Shown here: piece by piece, positions 12,610-24,500 of the stretch
Numbering within the stretch: position 1 is the stretch's first letter
Layout of the letters: each line of letters opens with the position of its first letter
Origin: Apostichopus japonicus
Lineage: Eukaryota; Echinodermata; Holothuroidea; Aspidochirotida; Stichopodidae
Direction: 5' to 3'
NCBI RefSeq assembly: GCF_037975245.1
Contig: NC_092576.1
Span: 632,501 to 696,500, forward strand
Length of the DNA: 64,000 nt
The notes under the pieces: generated by a model
The model's input: the letters and a program-made list of their open reading frames with translations, nothing else
The model's database searches: none
Told to the model about the DNA's origin: nothing
Translations under genes and position numbers: made by a program

Positions 12610-13692
12610 TACTATCTCATCATGTCCCAGCCTCCTGGAAAACTTCCCACTTGGTGCAGGTCCCTAAAAAACCTGCATACAGTGTGCTAAATGACCTAAG
12701 ACCAGTGCAGGCACTCACCTCGATCCCTATGATATTTTGGAACGACTCGTGATTCCAAGATTACGCTCTCAAATCACTTCTTTATGAAGATCCTCATCAG
12801 TTTGGATACAGAAAAAACGCTCCGTAGAAGATGCTATTTTATTCTTTGTTGACTCCATATACAGACATTTAGAGTTTTATTTGTAGAATTTCATCTGCAA
12901 TCAACACCATCCTTCCGCACATCTTAGTTGACAAAGTGTGCGACTATGATATTAAGTATAACATGACGAAGTATCACCTGTTCTATTTACCCTTTATACT
13001 TCTACCTGTCGTAGCACACAACCTAACACGCATATTATTAATTTGCCGGGTATAGGCAAGAAATATCCACCTTCAAAAATTGGTGTGATGAAAACAGATT
13101 ACAACTAAATGTGTCTAAAACAAAGGAGCTTGTCATTGATTTTCGACGTAGTAGGCACCGAATCGAGAGAATTGACCTTTGAAATGAACCAGTAGAACAA
13201 GTGCAATCTTATAAATACCTGGGAGTATAAATCACTGATAAATTGAAGTGGGATGAACATGCAAAACGTGCTCTAGCAAACACTAATCAGCGTATGTTCC
13301 TATTACGGAAACTTAATTCATTCAGACTAGACACGACTCTCATTTCTCTGTTCTATATTAAAATCGGCAATCAAGACCACCATTACATTCTGTTCAGCCG
13401 CGTGGGATGGAAATACTACTGCTAGAGACATGACCAAGTTATATAGACTAGTTTCTAAAGCAATGAAAGTTTGTCGGTCACAGGACCTCAGTTCAGTAGA
13501 TGAGTTGCTTGTCAGAGTATTACAGAGTAATATGAAGTCAATCATGTCATCCCAACATCCTCTGTGGCATCGGGTAGATTACAGCAATCAAACAGGCAGA
13601 CTAATTATCATGAGATACCGAACGGAGAGATACAGGCGTTCTTTCTTGCAAAGGGCTATTCTCAATCTTGCCAATGTATTATGTAGGAAATA
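12610..13692 (+). pseudogene. L2-like LINE reverse transcriptase remnant
   Basis: Sense-strand LINE relic. 12640-12960 encodes, in shifting frames, the fingers region: NDLRPVQALTSIP, then HQFGYRK and SVEDAILFFVDSIYRHL. A deletion of the catalytic Asp-Asp region follows. 13060-13692 resumes with the thumb/connection part: YKYLGV, LKWDEHAKRALANTNQ, RMFLLRKLNSFRLDTTLISL, then RDMTKLYRLVSKAMKVCRSQ, SVDELLVRVLQS and RTERYRRSFLQRAI near the C terminus. Several frameshifts and stops; inactive. A (CA)TTAAAG-like tail lies near 13835-13850. Confidence 0.85.
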
Positions 13693-13851
13693 GGCCAATT
13701 TTATGTGTCAGAACATGGACGTAGTAGTCTTAATTTTTCGTTTTAGGAATCAGATTTTTATGTTTTTCAATGTATTTATGATTGTTTTATTGTCTGTTTT
13801 ACTGAGTTGGAGTGAATGCCAATTCCTTTAATGGTCATTAAAGAATATTAT

Positions 13852-14015
13852 ATCATACATATTATCTTAATGTGGTTCATCTACACACCAAATATGAAGT
13901 TGGTCCGACCTTCCCTTCTTCAGATATCGTGTTTACAAGCTGGGCGTAACAAACGCACCCTCCCTTCCTCCAGCCCATACAGACATATGTCATCATAATT
14001 GCAAAGGTTACGATT
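13852..14015 (+). repeat. GACC-satellite unit with terminal module
   Basis: Contains ATATGAAGTTGGTCC, CCTTCCCTTCTTCAGATATC and GTGTTTACAAGCTGGGCG, then GTAACAAACGC and CATCATAATTGCAAAGG. The same series closes the large array at 55.4 kb, so this is a short orphan of that repeat family. Confidence 0.8.
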
Positions 14016-14105
14016 ATCATCGTAATAAAATAATAATGATGACGACGACGACCGTGACCATAATCATAATAACAATTATCATAATCATCATAATAATCTT
14101 CTATC
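14016..14105 (+). repeat. imperfect ATA/ATC/GAC microsatellite
   Basis: Runs of ATAATA, GATGAC, GACGAC and CATAAT trinucleotides with point interruptions. Confidence 0.8.
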
Positions 14106-14528
14106 TCTTTACTGACTCATTAACTTTTAAACAAATAGATATGTTAATTTAGTGAGTTTTTTAGTATTACAATACAACTCAATCATTGCCTAATATATCT
14201 TTTATAGCACACATCATTACTCAGTTCATTACACAGTTCAACTGCACAGAATACAAAACGTACAGTAATACTATTTAAATATACAGATTACGTACCATTA
14301 CGTAGAAATACTAACAGGAAACCAAACAAGCAATGAGCCCCTATGCAAAGGGTGCTAACTGAAAATGAAATCCTTTTTACTAAAAACAGTTTCTAAATCG
14401 TGAAGAGAAATCGGAGGATAAGGCTTACTATTAAAAAGATAATATTTAAGTTGTAAGTAGAACTTAAATTTGAAAAGGAAATACATAACCTTAAAAATAC
14501 TGCCCAGAGTTTTTTTTTGTGTGAAATA

Positions 14529-14809
14529 TCAAGTACTTCGCATGAAAAATGAGAAAGTTATTCGGATGTTTGAGAGTAAGCTTATAACCAAAGAATAAGT
14601 CTTGTTTTGAAAAAAAAAACAGAACTGTCTATCAAGAACTGCCTGCTCGACATCAAGAACTGACTTTGCAATGACTTAGAAGTAACTTTGCATTCCCAGA
14701 AAATATGTTGACGTCTTTCATCTTTTTCGCCGCAAACATGTGCACTTAGGATCCAATAAATGAAACGAAACTGTAAATGAAGCTTACACTGCCTAAGAGA
14801 TTTAAATGA
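14529..14809 (-). pseudogene. Tx1/L1-like LINE C-terminal zinc-knuckle fragment
   Basis: An antisense frame of about 90 codons starts FKSLRQCKLHLQFRFIYWIL and continues HVCGEKDERRQHIFWECKV. The pattern C-x-x-x...H-x-F-W-x-C after a hydrophobic/aromatic helix is the usual end of L1/Tx1-type LINE proteins. The frame stops at 14529-14531. Flanking sequence on both sides (14340-14880) is probably part of the same element but is not readable. Confidence 0.5.
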
Positions 14810-15179
14810 AATAAGAAAGATATCACGTCATTGTTTGTCATTAAGAGTAAAACTATTATTCCATTGAGAAACTGCCTTTGGAGGAGAGACAAACTTTTGA
14901 ATTAAAATGCTGCGACAATATTACGAGATAAGGACGGATAACAATGAATCCTAAAGAACTGTGAACCCTCCCTATTCTCCTGCAGACTGTTATTGTCTTC
15001 CCTTTTCAATTACCAGGAATAGCATGAATAACACTGTAATGTGTCAAGGACCAAGGTAAAATAAACTTATTCTTAAACAAGAGCCCAAGGGCACTATGGT
15101 TCCTTGCTTATAAGGACTAAGCACTATCCTAATATTGTTATTTCCGGGTTTAATGTCCACACAATATTATTGCTATAAA

Positions 15180-15985
15180 TATCACAAATCAATGATTGTT
15201 CCGTTTGAGAATCTGTTGACTTTTGTTAGATTTGTTTATAAGAAATTGCAGAATCATCATAACTGTACTTAATAACTTTGGTTGCACAGGAGTCAACCCA
15301 TGGACAATTAAAATATGGTGACAAAACTTCAACTTAAAGCAAAAACTAATACAGGTTACTGGAGGCGCTATTCCAAAATCACGTGATGTCGACAGAGGTC
15401 CATCTCTCAAAACCAAAAGAATATTGACATTGACCTCTGATAACTTTGCGCATGAATTTCGCACAGGGGTCAACCATGGACAATTTTGATCGGAAGACCA
15501 TTTGCGATCTGAATAGCCACAAAAATTCAAATAACCAAAGAAACTTATACAAGTCACCAGAGGTCAACCTAAGGTCAAAGATCACAAAGATGCGGGTCGA
15601 CAAATGGATTACAATAGCGCAACTCCCAACATTGACGGACATTTGTTCTCAAGTTATCGCAAAAATACTAGTATTGACCCCTAATTGACCTTTGTTGACC
15701 TTCTTTATCACAACTGTTATATTTAAAAACAATCCCATTTACAACTAGTTCCAAAATAAAACTTTCGGACCCTGTCAATGGAAGTTATTGCTTTGTTTAT
15801 TATTTTGGTATTTGGCCCCTTACTGACCTTTGGTGACCTTTACAGGCACCGAAAACGATAGGGCACAACTTCTCACTCTGTCGGATCTAAATACCAAGTT
15901 TGAGTTAAGTTTTTTGTTGAATTACAGTGTACCCAAGCAAGTGTTACATACACACCCACACACGCACACACCCATTGTGCAACCG
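15180..15985. repeat. GACC-rich tandem repeat with CA-rich end
   Basis: A unit of about 174 bp containing GGTCAACCATGGACAATT recurs (15289 and 15463), followed by many GACCTTTG/GACCTC phrases up to 15850. A CA-rich stretch (about 15948-15975) ends in GCAACCGTAAG. This is the same style as the GACC arrays at 48-56 kb. Long open frames here come from the repeat period and are not genes. Confidence 0.75.
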
Positions 15986-16054
15986 TAAGTAAAAAAAAAT
16001 TAAACTAATTGTGTGTATCTCTGTTTCTTAGCGAAGGCTACTGTCTTAAAATTT

Positions 16055-17057
16055 GTTTGATAATAAAACATTGTCAAAGAACACCAGATGGAAATGAGAA
16101 ATTTTACCCGCAAATTTGATATTCATGATCGCCATCTTTTACTAGAAGAAAAGATAACATTAGACCAGTTACAATACAGACTTTTAGTGCCTGTCGTTAA
16201 ATAAATCAACTAAATAATGTCCTCTTATTTTATAATTTGGTACTGATTACCTTGTCCGTCAGGCTGTTGGACAACTTGCTTTAAAAATAATGAAGACATG
16301 TGTCCAACGTGAATGTAATCGTGTTAGTGTGATTGCACATTCTTACTTTTATATCAAGATTGCAAGAGAACTATTAACCTAGATTACCTCGTGAATTCAG
16401 AGTCATGTCATTTCCACAAGACGTGTCATCATCATCACGCACTGATCTGTGAAATAGAAGCAAAGACGATTATCGTTAGAAAAAAAGAAAGAAAGTATCA
16501 CCTCTTAATGGTTAATAAAGTTTTAAACTCGGGTGATTAATTGGTTTAGCCTCTGTACAAATATCACTTTTACTTTCATCATTACATTGGCTAAAATAGA
16601 TACACATTATTTTAACAATTTTGTCACTCATAACAGTAGTAGCCACCAAAAAGTGGAAAACCTAGACGAGATTTAGACAATGAAAAAATGACATCATTTA
16701 ATTTATAGTTGATTGTAGACTTATTTGCTTCTTTTAAAAGCAAGACGTCATGTTTCTAGCTGTTTCTTCGAGCTGTGGATATATTGCAGGTACTAAAATA
16801 ATTAAGTAACATCCTTCTCCAAATTTAATAATATTAATAGTTATAATTAAATATTGCTAAAAGCAATTATTTAGCAAGAATTTAAAAAGACAAAGCATTT
16901 AAAGACCACGTTCTTCTCCTTAAAAACGCTGTAAATAGACAGGTTTGGATGTGTTACAGTTTAATCTTATATATTATAACTGCATTGATCATCGATTATA
17001 GTAAATAAATCCTTAAAATAGCTCATATTCGATGAAAATGCAGATATTATGCAGCTC
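16055..17057 (-). repeat. right arm of the 15-kb-spaced inverted repeat
   Basis: Reverse complement of 105-1265. The match stops at about 17057, some 60 bp before the transposon end at 17118, so the two features are independent. Confidence 0.75.
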
Positions 17058-20000
17058 TATGAGCAAGCTCTTTGATAGAAAAAAAAATACCCAAAAATAT
17101 TTTCAAGTAGTTGTAACCAGAGCCGTATATAGAGAGAGTTTGGCCAACCATGTAACCGATTTGGATTGGTCGAGAGGGACAGCGCCCACACAGAGTGGTA
17201 AAATAGGTCCACTTGAAAACTTTATAGCAGGCGACACGCATATTCACAGTGTATAGACTATCGTTTGTGTACACGAAAAAAGTACGAAATTATGAAAGAA
17301 ATGGTGCTGGGGATGCTGCAATCGGTCAGAACATGGATATTGATGTTTGATTTTCCGACTGACCATAAAAGAAGAGGATTTTTTTTGGAAGTAGAAAGAA
17401 CAAGATGGAGATCTAATGAAAAAAGTTTGTGTAGCCTAGGCCCATAGCCATAGGCCCTAGTGTAATACGAGTAATGTACAAGCAATGCGAGAATTTTACG
17501 TTCAGACTGGTTTCTGTAATTACATTCATGGCTATTCTCTCTCGTTTTACGATCCAAAAATTCGATTTCATTATGCCAGCTCTCCTAATCAAAGGCATTG
17601 CAGTTTCAGTCGCACATATAGTTATCCTAATTCCTAGTTATTGTATGCCTAGGCTATGCCTAGCCTAAAAAAGTATAACTTTCAGTTTAATGTAAAAGGG
17701 TGGGCTAGGCATAACGTAAAGCCCTAATCCTAAGTTAAGCCCGAAGCATAAGTTAAGCCTGGGCTTAGTTGGACCTGGACCATTCTTGCTATTACTACAA
17801 CTGTTATAGCACATTACATAATATGGCACAGTATAAGGCCCAATTAAACTAGGCCTAAGGAAAACAAAGTAGCCTAGGCCTAAACTAGTTAGGCTAGGTC
17901 TATACTCATTGGCAACTTGTGGGTTGTGTACACATACAGGCCTAATTATATAGACCCTTTTAGTATGCCATAAACAAGTGCCCAAATGGTTAAATGATCT
18001 TGGTTTGTGTTAATTGTCAGCATTGGCCTAGCCTTTTTAGGCTAACATGAATTCAGCCTAATGTTTTCTTCTTCAAAAGTATAGCCTAGGCCTTGGTTTA
18101 ATTTGGATGCAGTCAACTTCATTTATAAAAGTAGCAGGGGCCTAGGCTACATTTCAAAGACCACTAGGCCAAGGCTGATTATGGTACTGGTAGCCTAGCC
18201 TTAGTTATGCTTATTGCAAAGACTACCCTACACTCTTGTCTTGGTCACTGAATTATCTTAAGAGCCCTGTCACCACATGTTGATAAAGAAATGTTCAAAA
18301 TATTGCGTAGGCCTAGCTTGGGCAATGCCTCGTTTCGTTTAACTGTTTTAAAGCAAGACTTGAATTGATTTGAAATTTAGTGTTAACTGGTATTTCACTA
18401 AGAAGCAAAACTGTGCATTCCAACGGAGTGCAAATTAAGAGGGGGGGGGATGCAGTATGATACACCTTTCAAGTTTTAACACATTATAAATGCACTTATG
18501 CCAGAAACTCATTGCATCAGTAACTCCTTATTCCCCAAATTGACACCCACATTGACGATTGAAGTTTATAAAAATCATTCTAAAATTATCTTTAGACAGT
18601 AAATTTTAACTCCCTGAATTTCAGGACTTTTTTTACAAATCAAAGGTGACATGTGCTCTGAAGAAAAACTCCTAACATAAAAAGCCACTGTTAGCAGACT
18701 GTGATAAAGACGAACCTGGCCAGTGACTATTAGACTGAAATCCAGTTCCTGCAACCACAGCAATAAAGTCTTTGTTTTAATCAATGCACTTGTGTATTTG
18801 AATCTTTCAAAATGGACACTCAATGGCAGTTGGTTAAGATATAAGGTTTTACCTTCATCATGGAGAGTTGAAGGGAATCTGCCTCATAATCTGAATAATG
18901 GACTCAAGGATAGCAACAAATCATGATTGGATAATGATTTTGAGCAAGTAAATATCTGGCAATTTGAAAGTTTGTATTATTTTTGACATATTATTTAAGC
19001 TGTTTAGCTCACAAACAAGCAAATGATCAAGTGACAACAACCAATGCAGTATATTTAAAGGTATTGAAGACTCGCCCTAAACCGCATGCCGCACTCTGAA
19101 AAAGTTTACTTTCCATTGCTTGCAAGTGAAGTTTTTTTTGTGTCACTACAAAATGCAGACAGTAATGAAACCTGATACCTTGTTATCTTTTATCTAGACC
19201 TGAGATGTCCACGCTGCTATGTGCACTGTGTTGTGGGTAAAGACCGTGATGTTTGTATTGACTGTACACTAATGTCTATTTACAGATGGTAGCAAGCTGT
19301 GTGTGTATTTTCTGGGATCAATGGTGGTGTGATTCCACATCCATGCAACTCCAACTGCTTCCTTCACCTCCTTGCAGATGTACCACATGTCCAAAAAAAG
19401 TCAGCATTGGTTAATGTAATTAACCTGGCTTCCTCCTGAGCTGGCAAATACACATGAATTGTCAAGTACAGAGGTCAGTGTGAAACAGCTGAAAGATCTT
19501 CTCAGCTTTCAAGAAAACAAAGACTTGAAGCCAAATTGACAGAGGCCACACTTACACCATCCCACTCTCATAAGATGGAGGTATCACACACACTTCATTT
19601 TGCATTTTGCTTCTGCGATGCAGTGCCTGGTAGACTGTGAGGGTCACCCAATGGATGTTTTAACAACTGCCTGGTATATAGAGCTCTGCAACAGATAATT
19701 CATCATGATGTCGAGTCGTCATCCTGTCATGGCCTTGAGCAAGTTGAACCCACTTCAACACAAAGCAGCTATTGAATTCTTGTTTAGGTACTGTCAAATC
19801 CACATCACCATCATTGCTGGTTCCAGCTAAGCCGACCATAATAAAAGAGTACAATGAGGGTTGTTTAATTCACCCAACAGAGCTTGCATTCCAGTACCTT
19901 TGGGCAGCTGAAAAGATATTCAGAAATTGTTATAAGAGTGTGTTTGTATGCATGCATATGTGTGATTTTCTTGCTTTACAGAACAGCTCCATTTTGATAA

Positions 20001-20497
20001 GCTATGTAACCCTGTGGAAACATGCCAATCATATGATTGAAATAGCACAGGCTGAAACGATTCTTAAATGAAAAGCTTAATGACTTCTTGCATTTTGATA
20101 CATCACTGTTCAGGTAAGGCCAGTAAGGGCAGTATGAAGAATAAGTAACAATTAATAATTATCATTATGGCCATTTGCTGTGTGCATAATAACAAACTGA
20201 ATGATGTCATCAGCCCTGTGCTCAGTTGACAGAACTGACAAGTAGGCACACTATGTCAGTGTGACCCATGAAACCTTATTAAGGACATGACCGTATAGTA
20301 TATATGTTAATGGAAAATACATAAGCTACAACATACACCAGTATTCAGTTGTTGCAGGGTTTCTTTTCTCGACAGACCCATTCAATCTATTGTACCTACT
20401 ATAGCCTAGTACTACATTCCTGAGAAATTAACACCACAATATCAGTCTTAGGTTTGCTCACAGACTCCCAACTATTGCTAACTCCTACACTCAAGTA

Positions 20498-20845
20498 TAT
20501 AGTTTAGTTTAGTAGAAAAAAAGACCAGGAGAGACACTCAAGTCCCCATTAAGGACCCTAAGGCTATATGAGAGGAATAAAACCGAGGACATCAAATGTC
20601 ATACCCAATTACAATGCTTAATGTACTCATCCAAAGTATTCTTAAACCCATTCACACTACTTGCAATTCAACCTTCTCAGGCAAACCATCCCATTCATTC
20701 ACAACCCTTGTATTAGACTTTAGAGTAAAAGTTATGCCGAATATTAATCCTACTTTGTAACTTCTGGAGTTTAAGACAATGACCTCTGGTACAACTACTT
20801 TTGGCAAACCTGAAAAGATCAGTGAAGCATAAATCGTCATTTTAT
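20498..20845 (-). pseudogene. CR1-like LINE 3' tail
   Basis: Antisense. Encodes the last part of a CR1-type ORF2, including TRVVNEWDGLPEKV, then a short 3' region ending in TAAAC-type repeats (GTTTAGTTTAG on this strand). It matches the tail of the better CR1 copy at 38445-38800. The same fragment occupies the equivalent place in the other outer-transposon copy (57548-57893), so it was captured before the family amplified. Confidence 0.8.
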
Positions 20846-20900
20846 GTGTAGGCCTACTCTATTTAATTGAAGGATCTATTAATGTAGGCCTGATGCTATA

Positions 20901-21410
20901 TAGACTGGTTCCAATTCTCATAAAGATCCCCCTAAAATGATGACGAAGGCATTTTTGAGTACAAGCAATTGAAATATTGTTTCTCTATGAAAATTTTATG
21001 CTGATTTCAAAAAGCCTGGTCCCCAAGCTGAATTTTGAGGGAAAATGTGTCTAATTTGCATAAATTCAAAATGGCCGACAACTTTATGATTTTGGTGTAT
21101 AACTCAAGAGTCAAGACTCGTAGAGACTTCGTTCTTGTGTCTATACCTATGTTTTCAGAGTCAAAGAGTACGTTTATAACATTAGTTGTATGATTGGATG
21201 ATAAATGTTTACACTTAATTTGCATAAATGCAAAATGGCCGCCAATTTGATGCTTTGATGCATAACTCAAGATTCAAGACCCGTAGAGACTTCATTGTTG
21301 TGTCTATACCTAGGTTTTCAGTGTCAAAAAATTCATTTATAACCGTAATTATATCATTGGGTAATATGCTCACACCTATCTTGCACAAGTTCAACAATAC
21401 GCCATTCTAA
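20901..21410 (+). repeat. left inverted/subterminal repeats of the Academ-like element
   Basis: The terminal repeat is followed by two related units of about 190 bp. Each has TTTGCATAAAT, CAAAATGGCCG, CATAACTCAAGA-like and GTAGAGACTTC phrases (about 21050-21200 and 21220-21370). They mirror two units at the other end. Confidence 0.85.
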
Positions 21411-21578
21411 AAGTTATCTAATCTGTCTTTCTCGGGTTTAGATTAATGTCGCTTTTTGCCAAAAACGGTTTCTAGAGTTTAAAAATGATAATTTATACTT
21501 TTTACATTACATTGGAACATAAAGAATTCATTGATCATTTACTTACGGATGAAATTTATGTCTCTGAATAACCACCAA

Positions 21579-24500
21579 TTAATTGTCTCTTACGTTGAAG
21601 CATTCGGGTCCACGTTTTCTACAGCCACATTGGCCAATGCAAGGAATACGTGCCTTTCTGCACTTGCACTGCATGGTATTACATGCTGTTGTACATCCGC
21701 AAGAAATCAGTTCCACACAGACGTCGGGAATGGGATCCAGAGTCATCAGAATGGGTCGCAATCCTGTATCTCCTCGCTTCCAACCCATATCAGCTGGATC
21801 TGGTAGATCAGGTGTTGGGCAGTGAGCTTCTTTCCATACCATGGTTTGAAAGTGTACACGCTGGATATGATGATGTAGCGAATTACTGGTCGGAGGCAAA
21901 CACTCATGTTTTTTGGCCTTCTCAAACATGATTCGACGTGCAGTATCTACCGAAGCTGTGTCAACACCATACATGAGGGATACAAACTTTTCTGTGGATG
22001 ATATCTTATCTGCATTTAACAAGCCTTCACCAAGACTACTCAGTAGTTCAAAATGGGTAGCAAACACTCTCCATGCTGTTTTCTTTGTGTGACCAAAGAA
22101 GTAAGAAGTTGTGTCGCACCCTGTTAGTGCGTGGAATGGAAGTAAGGCATTTTCAGAACCAGTCGGCAATTTTTGACGAACGGCATCAACAGGAATGTAC
22201 TTCCTTTTCTTCTTCGTTCCAGCCATCATCCATAAGTGGTTGCACTGGACACGGTGAAAATGTGCAACCAAGAGCAGAAGGACATCGGTGTCTTGTGCTG
22301 AAACCACAACTGTGTCAAAAGGGATGTTGACTGCGTGCAGGACAAGTCTAGTATCTACTTCTTCGTGAGACGCTCTGAGAGGCATGATGTTAGTTGCTGT
22401 GTGAGAAGATTTTAACTCCTGTTCATTCTCAAATCCACCAGCTACAACCACCTCCTTATCGGGTGGAGCATTTTCTAAGAGTTGCTCGGAAAGAAACCTC
22501 GCAAGATCTGACTTGTTGTCTGGTGAGGATATGAAATTGGACCATGAGCTTGGGAGAGGGACATCTCTACCTTCAATTACGCGTCGTATTGGTCTTATGG
22601 TTTTAGAGCGCCTTTGTCGTGTCATAGATTTGATTGACTCTTCACGATATCTATCAAATACCACATCTATTCTACAATAGTTAGAACCCGATTGATATAT
22701 AGACTTTGTAAACTCATCTGCTAGGTCTCCAAACGTCTTAGCATTAGTTGGCTTGCCGACAGCAATTACTCTGACCTGCCCATCTATCACCAAGCAAGCA
22801 GTACTTTTGTTGAAATCAATATTTGCAGGGCATTCGACTTCCGCTGTTATTACGTCGGCTAGGATTGCTTTGTTCCCTGTCCTAAGCGTACCATTAACAT
22901 TGGCAAGGGCGAGTGGTACAGGCATCAGTTCATGCTTCAGAACAGTATCAAGATCCACTTTGCGCCCTCCTGCATATGCAATGATGAGACGTTGCAAGAT
23001 GTTCCTGTCGGTCTTCAGGATCTTTGTTTTATCCTTGTCACTACCCGATATCTTGACCTCGTACAGGGTTTCAAAAGTCGGTGCATTGTTTTTAGTGATA
23101 GGGTCATAAAGTGATTTATTGGGTGAGGACTTATTTAGATCTATCACAAGTCTGTCTTTGACAAATTCCTGCAGCTGCTGCTTGCCATAGGTCTGAGCAT
23201 TTAACAACGAGTCTTGAATTTGTTCATCAGCCAGATCTTTCGTCACAATGCTTTGAAGAGCAGTTGGCTGGACAGTAGGATCAAAAACCTTGAATCGTTG
23301 AAATACAGACACGAGGGACTGCTCATCAGTGTTGCCTTTCTCCTGGCGGCTAGGCATTTCTTCATTTCGACAATGCCGGTCCGTGTGACTCATGTGATAC
23401 ATCCTTCTGGTTTCCAATGCAATAGGTGAACGTAGATTGTAAGAAAGAGCCCAGCGAGTGAGTGCAGAACTTGTCTTGGTAATTCCAACTATTCCACCAC
23501 CACGCTTTCCCGTTCCGTTCAACCATTCCTGCGCTTGATCAGGATCAACTTGATTGAATCGGCGATTTGATCCCTTCACAACAAAGTTTCCCCGCTGAAA
23601 CTCAGTTAATACATCTGCTGGCAACTGCGACATCTCTGCAAGATACACGGGACCCCAACGCCCATAATTATAGTGGTCATACCTAAGAAAGTAGGGCAAC
23701 ATCTCACGGAAGGCAAACAGGTGCAGATCCCATACACCATCACGCTGGGCAAGTGTGATCATAAGGAGAGTCTCAACCATTTTTATGTATTTCCACCAGA
23801 AGTCAAAGTTGACATTCTCCTCTCGTCTCTTTTCTTCAAAATTTTCCATTATTCTACCGAATGACTGACTGTTGAGAATTCCTATCAGGTCTTGTGTATC
23901 AGCCTGTGAAATGTCACCATACATTTGCTTGTCAGTAGCGTCAATATGGTGTGGAATACTTGGCCCTAGCAAACGCCACAAAGCCTGAACTGTCAGTTTA
24001 TGGGCCCTCGTGGCCTTGTTGTAGCTCTTACCATTCATTGCCTGTTGGGCAGTATTTTGTCCAAATATACCTGCCTCTATCCATACCTCTGCTAATCCTG
24101 AGCCCTCCATATGTGTTCCAATGACGTTGAGAAAGTTCATTGATATATGAAGCCCTCCTAGTCGTGGTATGAGGTTCTTATACTCTTCTGGGTGGGCCCA
24201 TTTGAGCTCCATTAGCTTGCAGTATAAGGCTTGGTCAACAGTAAGAACTGTAAACTCCTGCCCTGCATGTGCGGAGACTTGGAAGCACCTACGAACAACT
24301 GTATTGAGAGTGTCATATTCATGAGCTGGAGCCTGGATTATAGGCATATAGCCGACTGAAGTCATTGGTTGAGACTGAGAGGAAATTTTTTCGTTGAAAA
24401 CTGTCCAGCTGGAAGTAACTGTCCCTCTTTGCCGCAAAATGTTGAATGTCAGGTCGGTAGCAAATGCTTCTCTGGCACACTTTGTCGCACACTCTGACTG

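Noticed and set aside
15189..15642. Overlapping long frames of 122 and 87 codons
   Set aside because: They sit on a GACC-rich tandem repeat in several frames at once.
18575..18823. Similar frames at 18575-18823 and 60019-60222
   Set aside because: They are the same segment of two copies of one transposon; similarity follows from copying and there is no protein motif.
17118..20900. A transposase gene for the outer element
   Set aside because: Searched in both orientations in the two copies; frames are short and no catalytic motif is visible, so I call it non-autonomous.
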